From contig NZ_FNVZ01000005.1 of the NCBI RefSeq assembly GCF_900104625.1, positions 1,605,485 to 1,669,484 on the forward strand: a stretch of 64,000 nt of DNA, written 5' to 3'. The notes beneath the pieces were generated by a model that saw only the letters and a program-made list of their open reading frames with translations, was not told the origin of the DNA and made no database searches. Below are positions 1 to 7,739 of the stretch, piece by piece; positions within the stretch are counted from its first letter, which is position 1, and every line of letters starts with the position of its first letter. The stretch comes from Leptotrichia massiliensis (GTDB lineage: Bacteria > Fusobacteriota > Fusobacteriia > Fusobacteriales > Leptotrichiaceae). The position numbers were made by a program, and so were the translations under genes.

Positions 1-1841
1 CCTGTCAATACGACAAAACTTTCCTTTTCAGTAAAGACTGTATCATTTGAAACATAATCCGTCCTTCCAATCAGTTTTTCCACAACTGGATGCCTTCCGC
101 CCTCAATTTCAAAGGAATATTCCTCATTCATTTCAGGTTTTGCGTAATCATTTTCAATGGCACTTACAGCAAAAGATACCATTACATCAATGTATGCCAG
201 CCTTTCTGCAAGTTCTGACAAAATTTTCCGATGTTCCTTGAGTTTTCCGCTAATTTCCTTGAACAAATGATATTCTAAATCTTCGATTTTTGCTTTGGAA
301 TTTATTATTGTGTCCTCATATTTTTTCAGTTCAGGCGTAATGTATCTCTCTGAATTTGAAAGAGTCTGTTTTCTTATGTAATGTTCTGGCACCATATCCA
401 GATTTGCTTTTGTAATTTCGATGAAGTAACCAAAAACCTTGTTAAACTTTATTTTTATATTTCTAATTCCAGTTGCTTCCCTTTCCCGCTGTTCAATATC
501 CAGCAAAAAGTCCTTCCCAGAATTCATAATATTTCTAATTTGATCCAGTTCCGCATTGTATCCAGATTTTATAATTCCGCCTTCACGTACCGAAAATGGC
601 GCATCTTCTTTTATACTGTCATCAATTATTTTATAACACTCAAACAAAATATTTGCATCAATATTCCTAAAAAAATCAGTATTTCCCAAAATTTTCATTA
701 TTTCAACAGCCGATTTTATCGTTTTTTTCAATGCCGTCAAATCTTTTCCATTTTCACTTCCAAAGATTATTTTCCCCAAAAGCCGCTCTAAATCGTAAAT
801 ATCATCAAGTTTTTCTCTCAAATCTTCACGAATCAAGATATTATCAATAAAATACTGTACATCTTCCTGTCTTTTTCTTATTTTATGAACATTTAAAAGC
901 GGATTATTTATAAATCTTTTTAAAAGCCGTGTTCCCATCGAAGTTTTACACTCGTCCAGCACCCACAAAAGCGAACCATAGACAGTTTTTTCCCTCTGAT
1001 TTTTCAAAAGTTCCAGATTTCTGCTTGTAATCGCATTTATTTCAGCATAATTGGAAATATTCACAAACTCAATTTTTTCCACAGTCAGCTCATGCTCAAC
1101 CTGCATAGCAGCTGAATAATCAAGTGCCATGGCTGCAGCTCCAATTATCGCTTTTTTATCCTTAATCCCATAACTTTCCAGCGACACAATCTCAAAATAA
1201 TCCATAAGATACTTTGCACTGTCCCGAACCTTATTCACAAAAGTTACAACTGAATCATTCTTTTGTAAAAAATCATCTAACTTTTCCTTTATTTCTCCAT
1301 AAAAATCCTCTGTAACAAGCACTTCCTTAGGCTCAATCTTATTAATCTCATTAAATAATTTTACAAAATCATCATCCTTTTCAACTTCCGTTACCTTAAA
1401 TTCTCCAGTCGTTATATCAATATACGCAATTCCAAATTTATTCTCAATTTTCAAAATACTCATCAAGTAATTATTGCTCTTGGCATCAAGTGCCTCCACA
1501 TCCACAACTGTCCCTGGCGTTATAATCTTCACAACTTCCCGTTTTACAATTCCTTTTGCCATCTTTGGATCTTCTGTCTGCTCACAAATCGCAACTTTAT
1601 AACCTTTTGAAACAAGTTTTGTTATATATGAATCTGCCGAATGAAATGGAACTCCCGCAAGCGGTATATCCACATTCTTTTCTTTATTTCTCGAAGTAAG
1701 CGTAAGTCCCAGCTCTCGTGACGCTTTCACCGCATCCTCAAAAAACATCTCATAAAAATCACCCAATCTAAAAAACAATATAGAGTCCTCAAAATTTGAT
1801 TTTATCTCCTTATATTGCTTCATAAGCGGTGTATCTGCCAT
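1..1841 (-). CDS. mutS: DNA mismatch repair protein MutS (partial, C-terminus outside window)
   Basis: MutS recognises base mismatches and short loops and starts mismatch repair. About 613 N-terminal residues are visible. The gene leaves the left edge at VVLTG, immediately before the expected Walker A P-loop, so the ATPase domain lies outside the window. Domain I carries the mismatch-contacting F-x-E motif (FYE, about residues 29-31, in a RLGDFYEMFF context), followed by connector, lever and clamp regions of normal length and no frame break. The start is ATG at 1841, with AGAGG ten bases upstream. The next gene upstream on this strand is more than 600 bases away, across a structured repeat, so mutS probably has its own promoter. 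Confidence 0.97.
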   Translation of the reverse strand, partial: MADTPLMKQYKEIKSNFEDSILFFRLGDFYEMFFEDAVKASRELGLTLTSRNKEKNVDIPLAGVPFHSADSYITKLVSKGYKVAICEQTEDPKMAKGIVKREVVKIITPGTVVDVEALDAKSNNYLMSILKIENKFGIAYIDITTGEFKVTEVEKDDDFVKLFNEINKIEPKEVLVTEDFYGEIKEKLDDFLQKNDSVVTFVNKVRDSAKYLMDYFEIVSLESYGIKDKKAIIGAAAMALDYSAAMQVEHELTVEKIEFVNISNYAEINAITSRNLELLKNQREKTVYGSLLWVLDECKTSMGTRLLKRFINNPLLNVHKIRKRQEDVQYFIDNILIREDLREKLDDIYDLERLLGKIIFGSENGKDLTALKKTIKSAVEIMKILGNTDFFRNIDANILFECYKIIDDSIKEDAPFSVREGGIIKSGYNAELDQIRNIMNSGKDFLLDIEQREREATGIRNIKIKFNKVFGYFIEITKANLDMVPEHYIRKQTLSNSERYITPELKKYEDTIINSKAKIEDLEYHLFKEISGKLKEHRKILSELAERLAYIDVMVSFAVSAIENDYAKPEMNEEYSFEIEGGRHPVVEKLIGRTDYVSNDTVFTEKESFVVLT

Positions 1842-2039
1842 CGTTATTTTACCTCTGTTCTCTTTATTTTTTTATCTTTAAATTTTATCATAGTTTATTT
1901 TCTTTTTCAATTTTTTAAAAAATTAATAAAAATTTTTTCTTTTCCATTTTTATATCAATTTTTTTATTTAATAATTATTGTTATTTACACACTTTATAAT
2001 CTTTTTTTAACAAAATAAATTTTTGTTAATAAATACTTT

Positions 2040-2465
2040 TTCTATATTTTATATTTTTTCTTTTTCTATACGTAAAGGGGATCAATCGCCATCCCCTTTA
2101 CAAACCCCGCTCGTCTAAGCATTTTTTGAAAATAAAATCGAAACTCGCTACGTAAAACTTAGCTCAAACAATCGATTTAATTTCCAAAAAATCACGACAA
2201 TTTTAATTTAGTTATAACAACTATTCTAATTAAAAGATTTTCGAGCAAAATTTCGTTAGAAGAAAAATAGCTGTTTGAGCTTTTGAAATATTTTTTAATT
2301 ATACATATTTATTTAGATATAAAATAATTTTTATTCAAAAGCGAGTTCTATTTTTCTTTTATAAGAAAGTTTTGCGGTAAGCGGGGTTGTAAGGGCATGG
2401 CGTCTGATGCCCTTACGTTAGAAAAGATGAAAATTATAAAAGAAAAAACTATTGTTAATAAAAAT
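2040..2465. repeat. Composite head-to-head double-hairpin repeat, copy A
   Basis: This element fills most of the 651-base gap upstream of mutS; I see no gene in the gap. It has two outward-facing halves. The left half (reading minus) has hairpin P3 at 2073-2100 (stem TAAAGGGGAT, loop GGCGATTG) and hairpin P1 with arms near 2128-2141 and 2172-2185. The right half (reading plus) has P1 arms AAGAAAAATAG at 2260-2270 and CTATTTTTCTT at 2348-2358, an inner stem GCTTTTGAA/TTCAAAAGC (2279-2287, 2334-2342), and P3 at 2390-2415 (stem TAAGGGCAT, loop GGCGTCTG). The same parts recur at 38500-39045 and 43000-43255. Repeat status is seen directly; boundaries are approximate and function is unknown. Confidence 0.85.
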
Positions 2466-2492
2466 AATCTAAAATAGATATCAAAAATATAA

Positions 2493-3686
2493 TCAGTTTA
2501 TTCTTTTTAAAATTTCATCGTAAACTCTCTCACAATTTCCCTTATCCACATACTTCAAAAACTTTTCTCTCAACTTATCAGACTTTTGCTTCATTTCTTT
2601 ATCATAATGAAAATTATTTTCCGAGATTTCAATGATTTCTTCAACGCATTTTTCTACAGTTTTGGCTTGTTTTCCAAATAAATCTTTATCTAAGTCTATG
2701 TAAGAGCCAACTTTTTCTTCATATTCACGTTTATCAAACTGGAAGAAGATGATTGGTTTATTTAGATAATAGAAGTCGTAGGCTACGCTTGAATAGTCTG
2801 TTATTAATAATTTTGATTTTTGCAGTTCTTCAGTTATGTTTACTTCTTTTGGAAGTATTTTTATATTTTTTCCAAGTTTTATATTTCCAAAGTTTTTTAG
2901 ATAATCCTGCATTAACTGATGAATGTAGACATTTAATTTTATATTGTTTTTTTCCAGATAATCATTTAATTTTTTGTCTGTAACTAAATTTGCAATATTT
3001 TGGAAATATTTTGTATCTTCAAATTTTTGGTTTTCTGAGTTTTCTGATTTTAGCCAGCTTCTCCATGTTGGCATGAAAAATATTTGTTTTTCAATAACTT
3101 GAAGGTTGTATAATTTATCATATCTTGGGTAGCCTGTTATAACTGCTGTTTCTTTTGGAACTTCCCACCATATTTCTGTTTTCACTTTTCTTTCAAATTC
3201 TGAGTCACAGATGTTTAAATCATACGATTTTACAAGGGCTTCTGCTACTTTTCCTGTTTTTGGATTCATTGCCTGTCGAACTTTAAAGCCTACTGTTCCG
3301 TGATTCAGGAATACTTTGAATACTTTTTTATGAAATTTGTTTATTAATGGCACTACAAACAGGTATGGGACAATGTCCGCAGAAATTGAGTGGGAAAATA
3401 ATGCAACTTTTGCATTCATAAAATACAGATAGCTTTTTACACTTCCTTTTATCAATTTTTCTCCTGGAATTTTTTTTGCAATCTTGGAATTTCTGTTTAT
3501 TACCCAGTACACTTCTTCCTGCTGTCTTGACCGTAAATACTCATACATCGCACGTCCATTATCCACAAAAAGTTCTCCTGCGTTTCCACCCACAAGCCAA
3601 ATATTTCTATTTTTAAATTTCCCTTTGTTAAATGGATAAATTAGATAAGCTATTATCATATTTATCAAGCATTTTATCTTATCCAT
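2493..3686 (-). CDS. CDP-glycerol glycerophosphotransferase family protein (TagB/TagF-like)
   Basis: This is a predicted transferase that moves glycerol-phosphate or another polyol-phosphate from a CDP-activated donor onto a surface glycan. Visible family motifs are HGT (about 129-131), GYPRYD (185-190), PTWRS (206-210) and TDYSSVAYDF (from about 296), in the order expected of the GT-B-like Glyphos_transf fold. At 397 residues it matches single-domain members and lacks the long N-terminal extension of some teichoic acid polymerases. There is no signal peptide, so it is probably cytoplasmic and membrane-associated. It is the last gene of the polysaccharide block and starts 16 bases after the GT2 gene, with TAGGAG ahead of ATG. 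In a diderm it more likely decorates a capsule or LPS-like glycan than wall teichoic acid (inference). Confidence 0.88.
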   Translation of the reverse strand: MDKIKCLINMIIAYLIYPFNKGKFKNRNIWLVGGNAGELFVDNGRAMYEYLRSRQQEEVYWVINRNSKIAKKIPGEKLIKGSVKSYLYFMNAKVALFSHSISADIVPYLFVVPLINKFHKKVFKVFLNHGTVGFKVRQAMNPKTGKVAEALVKSYDLNICDSEFERKVKTEIWWEVPKETAVITGYPRYDKLYNLQVIEKQIFFMPTWRSWLKSENSENQKFEDTKYFQNIANLVTDKKLNDYLEKNNIKLNVYIHQLMQDYLKNFGNIKLGKNIKILPKEVNITEELQKSKLLITDYSSVAYDFYYLNKPIIFFQFDKREYEEKVGSYIDLDKDLFGKQAKTVEKCVEEIIEISENNFHYDKEMKQKSDKLREKFLKYVDKGNCERVYDEILKRIN

Positions 3687-3702
3687 ATTCTTCTCCTATT
3701 TT

Positions 3703-4536
3703 TTAAATTTTATATTTTGTATATCCTATTTTTCTCCCCTTCATCACAACCCTATGATACCTTCTATTTCTAGTAACAATCATTCCAAAAAAACTTCTAA
3801 ACTGCCGTTTCCAGTATTTCAGAATGTAAAATCTGTTTTTTCTGCCCTTTACTTCCTTTTTTACCAATGCTCCAAAACCTAGAGCATATTTATAGGCACG
3901 TTCCAAATCATTATAATTTCCCTTTTTAGCTGGATGGTAAATTATATCGTTTGCAAAATATCTTCCCTTATAGCCTTTGTGAAGCAATGTCAGCACATAG
4001 TCTGTTTCCTCCCCGCTTCCAAAAGTTGCACCAACTCCTAAATTTTCGTCAAATAAAATAATATCATCCTTGCCATAATTTACAAAAAAAGTTATAGATT
4101 TCACAGTTGTATCGACACTATCCTTCGTTATTTCGGTATCTTTTTTCTCCATAACACCTGTTCCATAGTCTTTTCCACGTTCAAGCGTACGGCACGAGTA
4201 AATTCGATAATTCTTTTTTCTTTCAAAAAATTCTACAACTTTTTCAAGTGTGTTGGGACTATATTCACAATCATCGTCAGGAAATCCCACAATTTCGCCT
4301 TTCATCAAGATAAGTCCTCTATTTCTATTTAGGCTTAACCCTTTTTCATCACTTTTTACATATTTTATTTTAAAGTCCTCTTCGTAGTCTTTCACAATTT
4401 CAAAAACTTCATTTCCTTCATTCTGATCCACTACAATTAGCTCAAAATCTTTATAAGTCTGTGCCTTCAGGCTTTTTAGAAACAAATCCAGTTCTGTTGT
4501 AACATTTATTGTTGGCATTATAAGGGAAACCTTCAT
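3703..4536 (-). CDS. Family 2 glycosyltransferase
   Basis: This is a predicted cytoplasmic GT-A glycosyltransferase using a nucleotide-sugar donor. The N-terminus (VSLIMPTINV) is the first beta strand of the Rossmann-like fold, VVDQNEGN (about 35-42) is the nucleotide-binding region, SLNRNRG follows at about 68-74, and the metal-binding D-x-D site is FPDDDCEY (about 85-92). The full 277-residue length is normal. The C-terminus is rich in Lys and Arg and may contact membrane. It lies between the secreted phosphodiesterase gene and the CDP-glycerol transferase gene, with an AAGGAG ribosome site. The acceptor and donor cannot be read from sequence. Confidence 0.9.
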   Translation of the reverse strand: MKVSLIMPTINVTTELDLFLKSLKAQTYKDFELIVVDQNEGNEVFEIVKDYEEDFKIKYVKSDEKGLSLNRNRGLILMKGEIVGFPDDDCEYSPNTLEKVVEFFERKKNYRIYSCRTLERGKDYGTGVMEKKDTEITKDSVDTTVKSITFFVNYGKDDIILFDENLGVGATFGSGEETDYVLTLLHKGYKGRYFANDIIYHPAKKGNYNDLERAYKYALGFGALVKKEVKGRKNRFYILKYWKRQFRSFFGMIVTRNRRYHRVVMKGRKIGYTKYKI

Positions 4537-4558
4537 ATTTTTAAATCTCCTTCTTTTT

Positions 4559-5332
4559 TTATTTTATATCCAAAACCGTTATATATGGAAGATGATCCGA
4601 TAGTTTTGTCCAGTCCTGCGTTGCATCATTAATAAAATAGCTTGATTTTACCTTCCATTTTTTCGACTGGCTACCAAAAATATAGTCAATACGTGGATCT
4701 GAAAGTGTTCTTACACCACTAGCATTGGATTCCATATAAGTATCTCTCCAGTCTTTTGTAATTTCTCCGTAATATTTTGTCGTTGGTAAAAAATTAAAAT
4801 CTCCACTCAAAAACTTTATATCATCCTTGTCAAAAAATTTTGTAAGCAAGTCCAGCGATTCCATTTCCTCAGGCTTCATATGCTGTTTAAAGTCCAAATG
4901 TGTATTCATAACCAACACTTTTTTCCCAAAAGTCTTTTTAGACAGTTCTGCAACTACAAGCTGTCTTTTCTCAACCCCTTCCGACGGTAACTCATAAGTA
5001 TATATCTTCTCAAGCGGATATTTTGAAATAAATGAAATTCCGTATTCTCCACCATCATAATCTCTTGATTTCTTAAAGAAATAATAATCATATCCAAGAA
5101 CTTTCGCAATATCAGAAGTTATATCACGAAAATTACTTCTTTTCGTAAATTTGTCAACTTCCTGAAGCGACACAAAATCAGGCCCGTACGGCTTAATGCT
5201 TTCACCTAACTTCTGTCCATCGGTAAGCCTTCCTCCATAAATATTATATGTCATTATCTTAAATTCTTTCGCCCAGCTAACAGTTGCCCCACAAATCATA
5301 AGTGACAACAATATTTTTTTTAAATTACTCAT
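4559..5332 (-). CDS. Secreted endonuclease/exonuclease/phosphatase (EEP) family hydrolase
   Basis: This is an exported phosphodiesterase or phosphatase of the EEP fold (DNase I/sphingomyelinase-like). Catalytic motifs are complete: MTYNIYGG (Asn about 30), SLQEVD (Glu about 58), NTHLDF, SGDFNF, RIDYIFG and the terminal SDHLPY. The 257-residue protein starts at ATG 5332 (MSNLKK) with a signal peptide ending near SWA. A longer open frame from 5425 is rejected because a TTGGTA-17-TATAAT promoter at 5425-5453 puts the transcript start inside it. The substrate is unknown; nucleic acid, phospholipid and inositol phosphate are all possible. Its own promoter inside a glycan cluster suggests partly separate regulation. 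Confidence 0.85.
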   Translation of the reverse strand: MSNLKKILLSLMICGATVSWAKEFKIMTYNIYGGRLTDGQKLGESIKPYGPDFVSLQEVDKFTKRSNFRDITSDIAKVLGYDYYFFKKSRDYDGGEYGISFISKYPLEKIYTYELPSEGVEKRQLVVAELSKKTFGKKVLVMNTHLDFKQHMKPEEMESLDLLTKFFDKDDIKFLSGDFNFLPTTKYYGEITKDWRDTYMESNASGVRTLSDPRIDYIFGSQSKKWKVKSSYFINDATQDWTKLSDHLPYITVLDIK

Positions 5333-5424
5333 TTTTCTATTGTTTCTCCTAACCCTTCTTTTTTTTATCAAAATAACAGCTTCTCTCCTACAAATTTTAT
5401 CTGTTATTTCAAATTTTTCATTCA

Positions 5425-5453
5425 ATTATATCACTTTTTTCAGTATCTACCAA
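5425..5453 (-). promoter_or_regulatory. Sigma-70-type promoter for the EEP hydrolase gene
   Basis: On the minus strand TTGGTA (5448-5453) is followed by 17 bases and then TATAAT (5425-5430). Transcription would start near 5418, about 85 bases ahead of the ATG at 5332. This is seen directly and fits the near-consensus spacing used elsewhere in the window, for example at tRNA-Thr. Confidence 0.6.
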
Positions 5454-5500
5454 ACCTTTTTATTTTTACTTTTTTATTTCTATCTAAATACTCCTTATTT

Positions 5501-6268
5501 TTATCTCTTTTCCTTCAAATAAAACCTCGCAATTATCCTCATCTTTTTAACCAGTTTTTTTATCCCGCTCAAATGCTTCGTTTCCAAAAACAATCTAGCC
5601 TTCAAACTGCTCCAGCTATCATTCCACCAATGAATTCCGTATGTTTCAGGTTTTATGCAATCTTCAGAATAAATTTCCTTAAATCCATAAGGATAAAAAT
5701 ATTCTTTTGGAAAAACAACTATTTCTCCATTTTTCAAAACATTTTCCCTTTTCTCGCTCAAATTATATTTTTTCTCAAAAGTATAGGTAAAAATTTTAGG
5801 AATTGTCCAAATCGGTTGTTTCCAAATGTCATTCTCGTAAAAATCTTTAATGTCCCTTAACACTTCATTATGCTTCGTTGTCCCAAAAATCCCAACACTT
5901 ATGTGTTTTTCATCTTCATAGCCAATAAAAAAATTCATCTTCCCATTTTTAGAAAATTCATCTTTTCCTTCCAAAATTGGTTTCAAATCCTTAATTATTT
6001 CCATGTCTGTATCAACATAAATTCCAGAATTTTCATACATAAAATGCACTCTCATATAATCTGAAACATACGCCCAAAGCCTTCTTTCGTAACATTCACG
6101 AAAAAATCTATTTTTCGCAAGGTGTTTTTCCATATCAAAATTTTTCTCATTTATCTCTATTATTTCAAAATCAGGCAGATTTTTCTTCCACGATTCCAGA
6201 CATTTATAAAAAATATCTGGCTTTTTAGCATTTCCAATCCAGACATAATATATTTTTTTTTCTATCAT
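5501..6268 (-). CDS. GT32-type glycosyltransferase (DXD sugar-binding region family)
   Basis: This is a predicted cytoplasmic glycosyltransferase of the Gly_transf_sug/OCH1-like family, often found in capsule and LPS clusters. The N-terminus IYYVWIGNAKKP matches the family's 'P-x-x-I-H-x-x-W' first strand, and the segment around residues 65-88 (SDYMRVHF, then GIYVDTDMEI) contains the donor-binding D-x-D (DTD, 86-88). A late HWWNDSW motif (about 215-221) is also typical. There is no signal peptide. The ribosome site is TAGGAG, and the gene follows the GNAT gene by 9 bases, so the two are surely co-transcribed. Donor and acceptor are unknown. Confidence 0.88.
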   Translation of the reverse strand: MIEKKIYYVWIGNAKKPDIFYKCLESWKKNLPDFEIIEINEKNFDMEKHLAKNRFFRECYERRLWAYVSDYMRVHFMYENSGIYVDTDMEIIKDLKPILEGKDEFSKNGKMNFFIGYEDEKHISVGIFGTTKHNEVLRDIKDFYENDIWKQPIWTIPKIFTYTFEKKYNLSEKRENVLKNGEIVVFPKEYFYPYGFKEIYSEDCIKPETYGIHWWNDSWSSLKARLFLETKHLSGIKKLVKKMRIIARFYLKEKR

Positions 6269-6277
6269 TATTTTCTC

Positions 6278-6751
6278 CTATTTTTCACCTTTTTTCATAA
6301 TCATCATATACTTTTTCATCGGATTTTCAGTAACATTCACAACTTTAAATCCAACTTTCTCATACAATTTCTTTGCTCCCGCATTATAATCAAACACATT
6401 TAACGTAATCGAATTCACGTCCTCATCTTGAAAAATTAAATTTATAAACTCTATCAAAGCCTTTTTTCCAAGTCCTTTTCCAATAAGCTCAGGATTAATC
6501 AGAAATCTTCCAATATGAATATTATCGTGTTCCTTCCTTATTTTCTGAATAATCCCCACAAACTCATTCTCACAAAAAATCGAGTAAATATCCTTCAAAT
6601 CATCAATCTGACTTTCTGTAAGTGGAAAATCAAGACTTGCTCCAGCCCATTGCTCAAGAAAGTCCTTTCCCTTTTCATTAGTCCATTTGACTATATCATT
6701 TTTATTTTTATCATTTATTCCTTTTATTATTTTTATATTTTCTACTTCCAT
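6278..6751 (-). CDS. GNAT family N-acetyltransferase
   Basis: This is a predicted acetyl-CoA-dependent acetyltransferase. The acetyl-CoA pyrophosphate loop is in LIGKGLGKKAL (about residues 92-102), preceded by the beta-strand IGRFLINPE and followed by the C-terminal strands SITLNVFDYNAGAKKLYEKVGF, a classic GNAT ending. The protein is 157 residues from ATG 6751. An upstream in-frame TTG at 6754 is less likely, because AGGAG lies about ten bases ahead of the ATG. Lying inside a polysaccharide cluster, it could acetylate an amino sugar, but similar proteins are often unlinked housekeeping enzymes, so the substrate is open. Confidence 0.85.
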   Translation of the reverse strand: MEVENIKIIKGINDKNKNDIVKWTNEKGKDFLEQWAGASLDFPLTESQIDDLKDIYSIFCENEFVGIIQKIRKEHDNIHIGRFLINPELIGKGLGKKALIEFINLIFQDEDVNSITLNVFDYNAGAKKLYEKVGFKVVNVTENPMKKYMMIMKKGEK

Positions 6752-6772
6752 CAATATTAAACTCCTATTTTT

Positions 6773-7723
6773 CTAAACCAACTCATACTCAACTCCATTA
6801 ACAATACAAAATCTCACTATTTCTTCATAAAAAGTTTCGTAATCCTCATCCTTTCCAGAATTTTTAAACTCTGAATTTTTAGAGGTAATTAGTGTAATAA
6901 ACCTTTTTTCATTATTTCCAAAAATTTTTAATATTCTGTATCCAAAATCTATTGTTTCACTTTTTGTATTCGGACTTGTAATCATGAACTTTTTTATATC
7001 ATACTTACTGTATTTTTCATCATCAATACTTATAAAATTATTAAATATTTTTATAATTTTCGGTGTATAAATTTTTATTCTGATTAAAGAAATAATTTCT
7101 AAAATAATAACTCCCAAAGGAATAATTATCACAAAATATTTCAAAAAAATAGCATGATAATATATTATTTTAAATATTATCAAAGCAAAAATTACCCCAA
7201 TAGCATTATTTTTAAAAATATTTTTACATTTTTCTAAAAGTAATTCCTTTTTTGGAATCTCAAATACTGTATTTTCAATTTCCTCTTTTTCAAGTTGAAA
7301 TTCACAAATAATTTTTTCAAGTTTTAAGCAATTTTTCTTTCCAAATAAAGAAATAACAACATAACAATAATCTATCGAAAGATATTTAACATCACCATAA
7401 AATAAATTATTCTCGTTAAATATCCTAACATTATCTTTTCCTATTCTCCTGCACCAAACTTCTTTTCCTCTTTCATAATATGTCAAAATACCATCAGAGA
7501 TTAGGATTTTTTTATTAAAAGCATAAATTGATAAAATTAAAAATATTATGATTGAAAGCAGAACAGTTAAAAAGCATTTAAAAAATATTTCATTTATTGA
7601 AAAATCCAAAGAAAATCTCCACCCCCAAAAAAACAATACTGGAATACAAATCAATTTAAATACCATTTTTAATTTCTCTACCCAATGAACTTTAAATACT
7701 TGTTCTTTCTCATTCAATCCCAC
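6773..7723 (-). CDS. Membrane protein of unknown function, four predicted TM segments
   Basis: I do not recognise this gene. The 316-residue product has two hydrophobic segments near residues 20-68, a soluble stretch of about 100 residues, two more hydrophobic segments near 173-218 (starting NAIGVIFALIIF) and a soluble C-terminal domain. The arrangement 'TM pair then short beta-rich domain', twice, resembles bacterial PH-domain (YdbS/YdbT-like) membrane proteins, but this is only a shape argument. The start is a GTG at 7723 with AGGGAG only four bases upstream; an in-frame TTG six bases further in would have better spacing. It lies between the polymerase and GNAT genes in the same direction. 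Confidence 0.6.
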   Translation of the reverse strand: MGLNEKEQVFKVHWVEKLKMVFKLICIPVLFFWGWRFSLDFSINEIFFKCFLTVLLSIIIFLILSIYAFNKKILISDGILTYYERGKEVWCRRIGKDNVRIFNENNLFYGDVKYLSIDYCYVVISLFGKKNCLKLEKIICEFQLEKEEIENTVFEIPKKELLLEKCKNIFKNNAIGVIFALIIFKIIYYHAIFLKYFVIIIPLGVIILEIISLIRIKIYTPKIIKIFNNFISIDDEKYSKYDIKKFMITSPNTKSETIDFGYRILKIFGNNEKRFITLITSKNSEFKNSGKDEDYETFYEEIVRFCIVNGVEYELV

Positions 7724-7739
7724 TCAACTCCCTAAAAAA

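Noticed and set aside
2073..2100. P3 hairpins as ordinary rho-independent terminators
   Set aside because: The stem is followed by ACG and purine-rich sequence, not a T run, on the strand where the loop is conserved; on the other strand copies do show T-rich tails, so a terminator role there is not excluded but does not explain the conserved loop.
2260..2358. Internal loop of P1 as a classical kink-turn
   Set aside because: GA/GA facing pairs are present, but the flanking bases do not give a canonical C-stem next to a three-base bulge, so the k-turn label is not supported.
2040..2465. Possible CRISPR array or repeat cluster
   Set aside because: There are no regularly spaced identical short repeats and no spacers; the signal is one composite of hairpins that recurs at distant sites.
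5333..5425. N-terminal extension of the EEP hydrolase
   Set aside because: A promoter with TATAAT at 5425-5430 puts the transcript start inside it, there is no ribosome site at 5425, and the signal peptide begins at 5332.
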